Part shown: piece by piece, positions 45,018 to 53,161 of the stretch
How the letters are laid out: each line of letters begins with the position of its first letter
Numbering within the stretch: position 1 is the first letter of the stretch
DNA from: Amulumruptor sp947039275
GTDB taxonomy: Bacteria; Bacteroidota; Bacteroidia; Bacteroidales; Muribaculaceae
Direction: 5' to 3'
Assembly (NCBI GenBank): GCA_947039275.1
Contig: CAMQYL010000010.1
Coordinates: 1-64,000 of the forward strand
Length of the DNA: 64,000 nucleotides
Translations under genes and position numbers: made by a program
Notes under the pieces: generated by a model
Databases searched by the model: none
Told to the model about the DNA's origin: nothing
The model's input: the letters and a program-made list of their open reading frames with translations, nothing else

Positions 45018-45731
45018 ATGAAGCACATTCTCATCATCACCATATTAGTCTTGTCAGGCACCATCGCGTCAGTGTCGCAGAATATCTTGCCCCAGCTCAA
45101 ACGTGAAACCCCCGACATGGAGCAGATAAAGCGAGAAATCAATGACCGCGGAAGCCAATACTATTACCCACGGCTGATGAAGGAATTTCAGCGTAACGAT
45201 ACGCTGATGAAGATTGACAAATTCCGCCGCCTGTATCTCGGTTATATGCTTCAGGAGGACTATGACCCTTATCGTCCCTCTCCCGTGAAAAAGGACCTGT
45301 CTGCGCTTTATAATGCCAAGCAGCCTTTGACCCGAGAGCAGTGTGACACTGTGGCTAAGTATGCCCGTCTTTCGCTTGACAACAATCCGTTTGATCTCCG
45401 CAGCATGGCGCTTCTCATACAGGCGCTGCGTGACAAGGGCGACATCAACGCCGCGAAGGTGTGGCAATACAAGCTCAACTACATACTGATGGCGATTGTA
45501 TCCACCGGCACCGGCACTGATGACGATGAGGCATGGTGGGTGGTAGAGCCGCAACATGAGTATGTGTTGCTCAACATGATGGGGTTCACGGTGGTGGACC
45601 ATGCGTTTATAGCGCCGTATTTTGAACGCATCAAGGTCCGTGACAGCCACGGACGTGATGCCGGCGAATTTTACTTCAACATCCAGACCGTCCTTGACGA
45701 GCACTACCGCAAATACCCTGAAGAGGAGTAG
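45018..45731 (+). CDS. DUF4919 family protein
   Basis: A 237-residue protein with a signal peptide (KHILIITILVLSGTIASVSQ, cleavage near residue 21). The mature part shows the Bacteroidales DUF4919 pattern: DMEQIKREINDRGSQYYYPRLMKEFQRNDTL, then FRRLYLGYMLQEDYDPYRPS and ALRDKGDINAAKVWQYKLN. The helical repeats resemble TPR-like folds. Function unknown. It is followed by a REPIN. Confidence 0.82.
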   Translation: MKHILIITILVLSGTIASVSQNILPQLKRETPDMEQIKREINDRGSQYYYPRLMKEFQRNDTLMKIDKFRRLYLGYMLQEDYDPYRPSPVKKDLSALYNAKQPLTREQCDTVAKYARLSLDNNPFDLRSMALLIQALRDKGDINAAKVWQYKLNYILMAIVSTGTGTDDDEAWWVVEPQHEYVLLNMMGFTVVDHAFIAPYFERIKVRDSHGRDAGEFYFNIQTVLDEHYRKYPEEE

Positions 45732-45822
45732 CCGCCCTAAGGCACTTTGCGCAGGGATGCATGGACGCGGCGCGTCCTATTGCTGGTCAATCTTTGGTTG
45801 GTTATGTAATGAATCGTAAAAA

Positions 45823-45907
45823 TGTAGGGACATGCCGTGGCATGTCCGCCAATCAGGCGTATTTGCGGGTGCTGCTGAAAGCGGACATGCCATGGCATGT
45901 CCCTACG
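45823..45907. repeat. REPIN (second copy) in the gap before pckA
   Basis: Inverted REPs of the GACATGCC..GGCATGTC type lie ~40 bp apart. The left REP has G-T instead of A-T at the centre (GCCGTGGC). The rest of the 546-bp gap 45732-46277 holds a GC-type REP-like palindrome without a GTAG head (45763-45777) and the pckA promoter. There is no supported gene. Confidence 0.85.
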
Positions 45908-46096
45908 AGATTTATACGGTGTGTTGCATAGCAAGTTGAGACAATCCCATCTCGTCAGCTCTACGCGGCAAAAGATTGACAAGTAATAAATGCATCCCAA
46001 CATGTAATGGGGGGATAAGAAAGGCTTAATCGGCTGAAAATGCGAAGCTTTAAGCATTTTTCACCCATAATAAGGAAATTTTTCGCTAATAAAGTG

Positions 46097-46127
46097 TTGT
46101 TATTGCAAAAACAAAGAAGTAACTTTG
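46097..46127 (+). promoter_or_regulatory. Promoter of pckA
   Basis: TTG (46097-46099), 20 nt spacing and TAACTTTG (46120-46127) fit the consensus. The ATG is at 46278, so the leader is ~145 nt. It includes a small GC-rich hairpin region (46150-46210). Confidence 0.65.
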
Positions 46128-46277
46128 CATCAGTGATAAAAGATATATGCGTGGCGACGCATATGACGCGACACTGATGTTCCCCTGTTTGCCGTCAGCT
46201 TATGGCGGTAATCCTACCCAGAAGCAAGTACAATTATCTTTCGTAAATAACTACTTTAAAAGTGTTTTCCAACAATC

Positions 46278-47876
46278 ATGAGTAACATCGATTTGACTCA
46301 GTATGGTATCACCGGCGCAAAGGTGGTACACAATCCCAGCTGGGATCAGCTTTTCATTGACGAGACCAATCCCTCTCTGACAGGCTACGAAAAGGGCCAG
46401 AACACAGAGCTCGGTGCGGTTAACGTGATGACCGGTATCTACACTGGCCGTTCACCCAAGGACAAGTTCTTTGTGATGGATGATACATCCAAGGATACCA
46501 TCTGGTGGACCAGCGATGAATACAAGAACGACAACAAGCCTATCACTCCCAAAACTTGGGATGCTCTCAAGGCTATCGCTGACAAGGAGCTTTCTGACAA
46601 GACTCTCTACGTGGTTGACGCATTCTGCGGCACCAACGCTGACACACGTCTTGCTGTCCGCTTCATCATGGAAGTAGCATGGCAGGCTCACTTCGTGACC
46701 AACATGTTCATCCGTCCTACTGAAGACGAACTCAAGAACTTCAAGCCCGACTTCGTAGTGCTCAACGCTTCTAAGGCTAAGGTTGAGAACTGGAAGGAAC
46801 TCGGCATCAACTCTGAGACATGCGTGGCATTCAACCTCACAGAGCGCATGCAGCTTATCATCAACACATGGTATGGCGGCGAGATGAAGAAGGGTATGTT
46901 CTCTATCATGAACTACTACCTTCCCCTCAAGGGCATGGCTTCTATGCACTGCTCTGCCAACACCGACAAGAACGGCGAAAACACAGCCATCTTCTTCGGT
47001 CTCTCTGGCACAGGTAAGACCACCCTTTCTACCGATCCCAAGCGTCTGCTTATCGGTGACGACGAACACGGCTGGGACAACAACGGCGTGTTTAACTTCG
47101 AGGGTGGCTGCTACGCAAAGGTTATCAACCTTGACAAGGAAAGCGAGCCCGATATCTACAACGCCATCACACGTGACGCCCTCCTTGAGAACGTTACTGT
47201 TGACAAGGACGGCAAGATCGACTTCACCGACAAGTCAGTTACAGAGAACACTCGTGTAAGCTATCCTATCGACCACATCAAGAACATCGTTAAGCCCAGC
47301 CGCGGTCCTGCCGCCAAGAACGTCATCTTCCTGTCGGCTGACGCATTCGGTGTGCTTCCTCCCGTATCAATCCTGACACCCGAGCAGACCAAGTACTACT
47401 TCCTGAGCGGATTCACCAGCAAGCTCGCCGGTACAGAGCGCGGTATCACTGAGCCTACTCCCACATTCTCTGCTTGCTTCGGTGCTGCGTTCCTTTCGCT
47501 CCACCCCACTAAGTATGCTGAGGAGCTTGTCAAGAAGATGAACGAGAGCGGTGCCAAGGCTTACCTCGTCAACACCGGCTGGAACGGTTCAGGCAAGCGT
47601 ATCTCTATCAAGGATACACGTGGTATCATCGACGCTATCCTTGACGGCGCTATCCTCAAGGCTCCCACCAAGCAGATACCTATCTTCGACTTCACAGTGC
47701 CTACCGAACTCCCCGGCGTAGATCCCAAGATTCTCGATCCCCGCGACACATACGCTGACGTTCAGGAGTGGAACACCAAGGCAGAGAAGCTCGCTGACAT
47801 GTTCATCAACAACTTCAAGAAGTTTGAGAACAACGAAGCCGGCAAGGCTCTCGTAGCTGCTGGTCCCCAGCTCTGA
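46278..47876 (+). CDS. pckA: Phosphoenolpyruvate carboxykinase (ATP)
   Basis: A cytosolic enzyme that interconverts oxaloacetate and ATP with PEP, CO2 and ADP. In Bacteroidales it mainly runs towards oxaloacetate in the succinate pathway. It has 532 residues, full length. Visible motifs are the P-loop GLSGTGKTTLS (residues ~241-251), ATP-binding ELS-type IGDDEHGWDNNGVFNFEGGCYAK, and substrate loop TGRSPKDKF near residue 59. Monocistronic, with a strong terminator at 47936. Confidence 0.98.
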   Translation: MSNIDLTQYGITGAKVVHNPSWDQLFIDETNPSLTGYEKGQNTELGAVNVMTGIYTGRSPKDKFFVMDDTSKDTIWWTSDEYKNDNKPITPKTWDALKAIADKELSDKTLYVVDAFCGTNADTRLAVRFIMEVAWQAHFVTNMFIRPTEDELKNFKPDFVVLNASKAKVENWKELGINSETCVAFNLTERMQLIINTWYGGEMKKGMFSIMNYYLPLKGMASMHCSANTDKNGENTAIFFGLSGTGKTTLSTDPKRLLIGDDEHGWDNNGVFNFEGGCYAKVINLDKESEPDIYNAITRDALLENVTVDKDGKIDFTDKSVTENTRVSYPIDHIKNIVKPSRGPAAKNVIFLSADAFGVLPPVSILTPEQTKYYFLSGFTSKLAGTERGITEPTPTFSACFGAAFLSLHPTKYAEELVKKMNESGAKAYLVNTGWNGSGKRISIKDTRGIIDAILDGAILKAPTKQIPIFDFTVPTELPGVDPKILDPRDTYADVQEWNTKAEKLADMFINNFKKFENNEAGKALVAAGPQL

Positions 47877-47935
47877 TAATAATTATGGACAGTGCGGCAA
47901 GCATGACCGCCTGAACATAATCCACTGATATCAAT

Positions 47936-47979
47936 AGAGGCGTTGACCCGTATTTTGCGGGCAATGCCTCTGTTTTTTT
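47936..47979 (+). terminator. Terminator of pckA
   Basis: A 14-15-bp stem with one bulge (47936-47950 with 47958-47971) and a 7-nt loop is followed by T7 (47973-47979). This is a classical intrinsic terminator, 60 nt after the stop codon. Confidence 0.85.
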
Positions 47980-48008
47980 GCCGCAGCATTGTTGCAGGGA
48001 GATGCCTC

Positions 48009-48370
48009 AATACTGTTCACTTAAGCATGGTCAGTGAATCCAATATAGAAGGTACGTCGGAGACGTGCCAGCCGTGCGAAACCCCATGCACGGAGCGTCA
48101 GCGAACGTACATGGGGGGGACATGATGCCCATGTAAATCAACCTCGGAGAGGTTGTGGCACGCATGATTATGTATGTAAGTCATTGATTTAAAGTGGGAA
48201 ATGAGAATGGCGGTGCAGGGACGTGGGTATGCCACAACCTCTCCGAGGTTGATCATAATCGCATATCATCTGACCCCATGTACGTTCGCTGACGCTCCGT
48301 GCATGGGGTTTCGCACGACTGATACGTCTCCGACGTATCTATCCGCATCAGAGCCTTAAGTGAACAGCAT
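48009..48370. mobile_element. Nested inverted-repeat element, ~360 bp
   Basis: The outer 13-bp arms CTGTTCACTTAAG / CTTAAGTGAACAG (48013-48025 and 48355-48367) enclose a ~65-bp arm pair (about 48050-48117 with 48274-48340). Inside is a perfect 22-bp pair (48139-48160 with 48230-48251), which is itself palindromic. There is no coding capacity. Window positions 1-80 are another copy of one arm, so the element is dispersed. It is followed directly by a REP. It looks like a MITE-like or BIME-like element. Confidence 0.7.
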
Positions 48371-48397
48371 TGGGACATGCCATGGCATGTCCCTACA
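48371..48397. repeat. Single REP
   Basis: GGGACATGCC-ATGGCATGTCCC, then TACA, is one complete REP reading GTAG... on the minus strand. It adjoins the end of the nested element. In the copy at the window start a half REP lies in the same place, so the two elements are linked. Confidence 0.75.
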
Positions 48398-48632
48398 GGT
48401 TGAGGCATTTCCAGTTCTGCAACTCCCTCCCTACATTTGTATTTGTCAATGCTTAAAATCTGATCAGTTGAAAAAGATGTAGGTATTATGTATCTAATAA
48501 TAGATAAAATAAGTATCTTTGTGGAAACTAAATTGTAGGAGACTGCGATTGGTTTTACAGCCATGAATTTCACATATCCGAGTTCTTAACAACATCATAT
48601 CTTAATTTTATTTTATCACATCTTTTTGCACC

Positions 48633-51600
48633 ATGAAATTTTTTAAGCAATCATTGCTCGTCCTTGCAGCAATGCTGATGGCTTGCTTCAGTGCTGAAGC
48701 TAAGCCGGGTTGGCCCGCCAACTATCAGGGTGTCATGCTCCAGGGTTTCTATTGGGATTCCTTCAAAGACACCAATTGGGCTAACCTCGAGTCACAGGCT
48801 GACGAACTCAGCCAGTATTTCACCCTAATATGGGTCCCTAACAGCGGAAAGGCTGCCTCTAATCCAGGCATGGGATATGACCCGGTGTACTGGTTTACTA
48901 ACCACAACTCGTCATTTGGCACAGAGGCTCAGCTTCGCAGCATGATCAAGACCTTTAAAGAAAAAGGCACAGGCATCATAGAGGACGTGGTCATAAACCA
49001 TCGTAGCGGTGCTACCAACTGGACTGACTTCCCCGCTGAAAAGTGGAACGGTCAGACATGGAAAATAGGTACAGACGGCATCTGTAGCACTGATGAGGTT
49101 GCCAATGCTCCCGGTCAGGCAAAACCTACAGGCGCACCCGACACCGGTGAAGACTTCAATGGCTCGCGTGACCTTGACCACACCAATGCCAATGTGCAGA
49201 ACAACTGCAAGGCATATTGCAAGTTCCTCCTTGAGGATATGGGTTATGCTGGTTTCCGCTATGATATGGTGAAAGGCTACGGGGGTCAATATACCAAGAT
49301 CTACAACGACTATTCTCAGCCCGAATTCAGCGTAGGTGAATACTGGGACGGCAGTTATGATGCCGTAAAGGGTTGGATCGAAGCTACCGGCAAGACATCG
49401 GCAGCATTTGACTTCCCCTGCAAGTACCAGATCAATAAGGCTTTCGCTGACAATAATATGGGTGAGCTGGTATGGAAAGCTAACGGCACGACCGATCAGC
49501 CGGCAGGCATGATACATTTTGGCTATCCTCAGTATGCCGTGACTTTCGTGGACAATCACGACACTTACCGTGATGGTAGCAAGTTTGCCAGCGACAAGGT
49601 GGTTGCGGCAAATGCCTTCATACTCTTCAGCCCCGGTACACCGTGTATCTTCCTTCCTCACTGGAAGCAGTATAAAGCTGAGCTCAAGAAACTCATAGCT
49701 CTGCGTAATGCTGTTGGCATCCACAACATGTCAAAAGTCAATGTGCTCAAGTCAGCAAGCAACTGCTACATGGCAGAAATCACAGGTACCAAAGGCAAGG
49801 CTGTCGTGAAAATCGGTCCCTCTATGGACTCTCCTTCAGGCTACACTGACTCTGACATCAAAGCGGCTGGCGATAACTACTGCGTATGGTCAAAGGTCAA
49901 TGGCGGCGGTGACGACCCCACTCCCCAGCCTACCGTACCGGATCAGCTCTATCTTCTCGGCAACCTTGAGGGCACTGCAGGATGGTCAACCACTCCCGGC
50001 GATGGACTCGCGATGACAAAGAACGGCACCACATTTACTGTCAAAGGTGCCAAGTTTGTGCTTGCAAGTGCCACAGAGACTAAATGTTACTTCAACTTGA
50101 CCGACTTTGTGGCTCCCACATGGGCAGCTCTTAACATTGATGCCAACCGTTATGGTGCATCTACTGAAGGCGAAGCGGTGACATTGGGCACCCCTGCCAC
50201 AATCACCCCGTATCTCAAAGACATAGATGCCGAGGGCTGTCTGTCATGGACTATCGCCCCTGGTACATATGACATCACTGCCGATTTTGCCACAATGAAG
50301 CTCACTGTGGTCAATTCAGGCGACGAGCCGATTCCTGCAAAGCCTGTGGTAAGCGCAAATCCCGCTTCTGGCACACGCTTTGAAACTTCTGTCATGGTTT
50401 CTCTTAGCGTCAGCCCCGAGGCTACCATCTATTACACTATCGACGGTACTGTTCCTACAGCGTCTTCTTCCAAGTACACTGCACCTATCGCCCTGTCAGA
50501 GACTACGACTATCAAGACTCTCGCTGTTACAGCTGATGGTGTGGAGAGCAATGTCCAGGCATTCACCTATACCAAGAAGCAGGGCGGCGATGATCCGACC
50601 ACGCTTACTATCTACTATGACAACAGTGTGACATCATGGAGCAAAGTCCTCTGCTACAGTTTTGCAAATGATGCTGCCAATGGTGCCGCATGGCCTGGCT
50701 CTGACATGACCAATGTCGAGGGTGACATCTGGAAGACGACAGTACCCGCAGGTTCATCGGTGGTGTTCAACAATGGCTCAGGCACACAGACTGTCGATGT
50801 CGTCGGGGTAGAAAACAACCACGTCTACAAAGGATCCAACGAAGCTGGCAATGCCAAAGGCCACAAGAAGTGCACCGATGAAGGCGTATATCAGGGTGGC
50901 GATGATCCTACCCCTATTCCTGGCGAATCATGGTATTTCGTAGGTTCAATGACTGGCTGGGGACTTGACAAATCACTCAAGTTTACCCAGAACGGCAATG
51001 TGTATACCCTCACTCTTCCCAACGGTATCAAAGATCCTGCCGGCACCACTGCTGACAACAAGGGCTGGAAGATATGGGATGGCTCATGGGACAGCAAGAA
51101 CTTCGGAGCCGGAGATGAAACCTCAGCTCCCAGCGGTGTGGAAATCGATGCCTGGTATTGGGGCGGAAACAACTTCACCTATGAAACCGAAGGAGAGACA
51201 ACCATCGTGTTCACTCTCGTGCCTGGCTCGGATGTGGCTGATTCAGCCATACCGTCTAAAATCAAGGTGATATATAATGGCGGCGATGATCCGCAGCCAG
51301 AGGTACCTGCGACATTCGGTGTATTATCCACTCCATGGGGAGGTAATACTGCAAATGAGATTGTAGTAACAGCTATGACCCGTGCCGAAAATGTGTGGAG
51401 CATTGAAAACTACACTGTAGGTGCAGTGCCTGCTGCAGTGGGTGAAGCACCCTCGACCGATGGCTATGTGCAGTTTGCAGTCAATACCGAAGCTACTACA
51501 TGGCCAGACCTCAGTGCCAGTGACCGTTACGGTGCTGCCGTGGAGGGTACAGCTATCACATTCAGCGGACTCTATGCCACTAATGCTGTCAAACGCTTCA

Positions 51601-51878
51601 CCAACGATGCTGCCGATGAAGCGGATATGGCTGGTGCATGCAATGCGTTCAAGATAGCCCCGGGCACATATGATTTCAAGGTTACATTCAATGCCGACAA
51701 GACCATAACCCTTGACAGCAAGATGCATGCTTCAGGCGTGGAAAATGTAGGTGTTGATGCTGATGATGAAGCAGCTGCTGAATACTTTAATCTCCAGGGT
51801 GTGAGGGTTGAAAACCCGTCAAACGGTGTCTATATCCGTCGTGCCAACGGCAAGGTTTCAAAAGTATTTGTCAAGTGA
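48633..51878 (+). CDS. Secreted multimodular alpha-amylase (GH13) with starch-binding modules
   Basis: A 1081-residue enzyme that cleaves alpha-1,4-glucan outside the cell. A signal peptide (residues 1-23, SAEA) is followed by a GH13 catalytic domain (~30-430): nucleophile Asp211 in GFRYDMV, acid/base Glu236 in FSVGEYWDG, and Asp310 in VDNHDTYR. Then come a SusE/F-like module (~445-565), a chitobiase C-terminal FN3-like domain (PVVSANPASGTRFE, ~570-645), a CBM26-like module (IYYDNSVTSWSKVLCYSF, ~650-745), a further starch-binding-like module (SWYFVGSMTGWGL) and another SusE/F-like module (~890-1030). The tail EYFNLQGVRVENPSNGVYI..GKVSKVFVK resembles Por/T9SS type A sorting domains. A TATCTTTG element (48514-48521) precedes it. 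Confidence 0.93.
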   Translation: MKFFKQSLLVLAAMLMACFSAEAKPGWPANYQGVMLQGFYWDSFKDTNWANLESQADELSQYFTLIWVPNSGKAASNPGMGYDPVYWFTNHNSSFGTEAQLRSMIKTFKEKGTGIIEDVVINHRSGATNWTDFPAEKWNGQTWKIGTDGICSTDEVANAPGQAKPTGAPDTGEDFNGSRDLDHTNANVQNNCKAYCKFLLEDMGYAGFRYDMVKGYGGQYTKIYNDYSQPEFSVGEYWDGSYDAVKGWIEATGKTSAAFDFPCKYQINKAFADNNMGELVWKANGTTDQPAGMIHFGYPQYAVTFVDNHDTYRDGSKFASDKVVAANAFILFSPGTPCIFLPHWKQYKAELKKLIALRNAVGIHNMSKVNVLKSASNCYMAEITGTKGKAVVKIGPSMDSPSGYTDSDIKAAGDNYCVWSKVNGGGDDPTPQPTVPDQLYLLGNLEGTAGWSTTPGDGLAMTKNGTTFTVKGAKFVLASATETKCYFNLTDFVAPTWAALNIDANRYGASTEGEAVTLGTPATITPYLKDIDAEGCLSWTIAPGTYDITADFATMKLTVVNSGDEPIPAKPVVSANPASGTRFETSVMVSLSVSPEATIYYTIDGTVPTASSSKYTAPIALSETTTIKTLAVTADGVESNVQAFTYTKKQGGDDPTTLTIYYDNSVTSWSKVLCYSFANDAANGAAWPGSDMTNVEGDIWKTTVPAGSSVVFNNGSGTQTVDVVGVENNHVYKGSNEAGNAKGHKKCTDEGVYQGGDDPTPIPGESWYFVGSMTGWGLDKSLKFTQNGNVYTLTLPNGIKDPAGTTADNKGWKIWDGSWDSKNFGAGDETSAPSGVEIDAWYWGGNNFTYETEGETTIVFTLVPGSDVADSAIPSKIKVIYNGGDDPQPEVPATFGVLSTPWGGNTANEIVVTAMTRAENVWSIENYTVGAVPAAVGEAPSTDGYVQFAVNTEATTWPDLSASDRYGAAVEGTAITFSGLYATNAVKRFTNDAADEADMAGACNAFKIAPGTYDFKVTFNADKTITLDSKMHASGVENVGVDADDEAAAEYFNLQGVRVENPSNGVYIRRANGKVSKVFVK

Positions 51879-51905
51879 GAAATTGCTTGATAACACGATA
51901 AAAGG

Positions 51906-51940
51906 AAGCGGGACCCTGGTTCGGGTCCCGCTTCTTGATT
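51906..51940. terminator. Intrinsic terminator between amylase and leuB
   Basis: A perfect 11-bp stem (51906-51916 with 51923-51933) and a 6-nt loop are followed by CTTGATTTA. It lies between two convergent genes and can serve both. Confidence 0.75.
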
Positions 51941-51975
51941 TATATGTCAGTCGGTTGCAGATGTCGGCTTGGAGC

Positions 51976-53037
51976 TCAGGCTTTGCGGATGTAGTCCACA
52001 ATCCATGCGCCTACCTCCTTGGTGCCATATTTGGCTCCGCCTTCCACCTGGATTTCAGGTGTGCGGACATTGGCATCAAGCGATGCATTGACGGCATCAC
52101 GGATGAGTTTACCCTCGGCTTTGAGGTCGAAGTATTCAAACAGCATGGCTACAGAGAGTATCTGGGCAAGGGGATTGGCTATGTTGAGACCCTTTGCCTG
52201 GGGCCATGAACCGTGGATAGGCTCGAATACGGGAGTCTTCTCGCCGGTAGAAGCCGAGGGAAGCAGACCCATCGAGCCTGAGATTACAGAACCCTCGTCG
52301 GTGAGGATGTCACCGAAGGTGTTTTCGGTCACCATCACGTCAAAGAAGCGTGGCTCCTGGATCATGCGCATGGCAGCATTGTCGACATACATGAAGTCGG
52401 TGGTTACATCGGGATACTGCGGAGCCATCTCCTGTCCGATTTTGCGCCACAGACGTGATGAAGCGAGCACATTGGCTTTGTCTACGATGGTGAGGTGCTT
52501 GTTGCGGCGGCGGGCATATTCAAAACCTACCTTGAGGATGCGCTCGATTTCGGGGCGTGTATAGGCGTTTGTGTCATAGGCGCGGTCATCGCTCTCGAAT
52601 TTCTCGCCGAAATACATGCCACCGGTGAGTTCGCGGATGCACACGAAGTCGGCACCCTCCACCAGTTCGGCTTTCAGGGGCGACTTGTGGATAAGGCACT
52701 TGAAAGTTTCCACAGGGCGGATGTTGGCAAACAGACCGAGCTTCTTACGCATGGCGAGAAGACCCTGCTCGGGACGTACCTTGGCGTTGGGATTGTTGTC
52801 AAACTTCGGGTCGCCTACGGCTGAGAAAAGCACGGCATCAGCCCAAAGACAGGTCTGGTATGTTTCTTCGGGGAAGGGATCCCCTCCCTTATCAATGGCA
52901 TCGGCACCGCAGAGAGCATCTTTATATTCTACCTTGTGGCCGAATTTTTCGCATACGGCAGTCATTACGTCGACACCCTGCTTCGATATCTCGGGTCCTA
53001 TGCCGTCACCGGCAAGCACTGCAATTTTGAAGTCCAT
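51976..53037 (-). CDS. leuB: 3-isopropylmalate dehydrogenase
   Basis: A cytosolic dimer that oxidises and decarboxylates 3-isopropylmalate in leucine synthesis, with NAD. From the ATG at 53037 it has 353 residues. The start KIAVLAGDGIGPEISKQG is typical. LLAMRKKLGLFANIRPV, VRELTGG-like IRELTGGMYFGE and MVTENTFGDILTDEGSVISGSMGLLPSAS are substrate, Mg2+ and NAD sites. It is last in the leu cluster, separated from cimA by a REPIN-containing 124-nt gap. An upstream start at 53082 would lie inside the REPIN and is rejected. Confidence 0.97.
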   Translation of the reverse strand: MDFKIAVLAGDGIGPEISKQGVDVMTAVCEKFGHKVEYKDALCGADAIDKGGDPFPEETYQTCLWADAVLFSAVGDPKFDNNPNAKVRPEQGLLAMRKKLGLFANIRPVETFKCLIHKSPLKAELVEGADFVCIRELTGGMYFGEKFESDDRAYDTNAYTRPEIERILKVGFEYARRRNKHLTIVDKANVLASSRLWRKIGQEMAPQYPDVTTDFMYVDNAAMRMIQEPRFFDVMVTENTFGDILTDEGSVISGSMGLLPSASTGEKTPVFEPIHGSWPQAKGLNIANPLAQILSVAMLFEYFDLKAEGKLIRDAVNASLDANVRTPEIQVEGGAKYGTKEVGAWIVDYIRKA

Positions 53038-53081
53038 TTTAATTTTAATATAGAATAGATTAAATGAATGTTTCATTTTCA

Positions 53082-53158
53082 TGTAGGGACGCGGCGTGCC
53101 GCGTCATCGTATAAGGCGGTATAATCCGTTTGATGACGCGGCACGCCGCGTCCCTACA
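53082..53158. repeat. REPIN inside the leucine operon
   Basis: Two inverted TGTAGGGAC-headed REPs with the GC-type stem GACGCGGC-GT-GCCGCGTC lie ~30 bp apart. They sit between the cimA/leuA2 stop (53162) and the leuB ATG (53037). The copy at 10066-10144 has identical REPs and a different spacer. Confidence 0.88.
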
Positions 53159-53161
53159 GTT

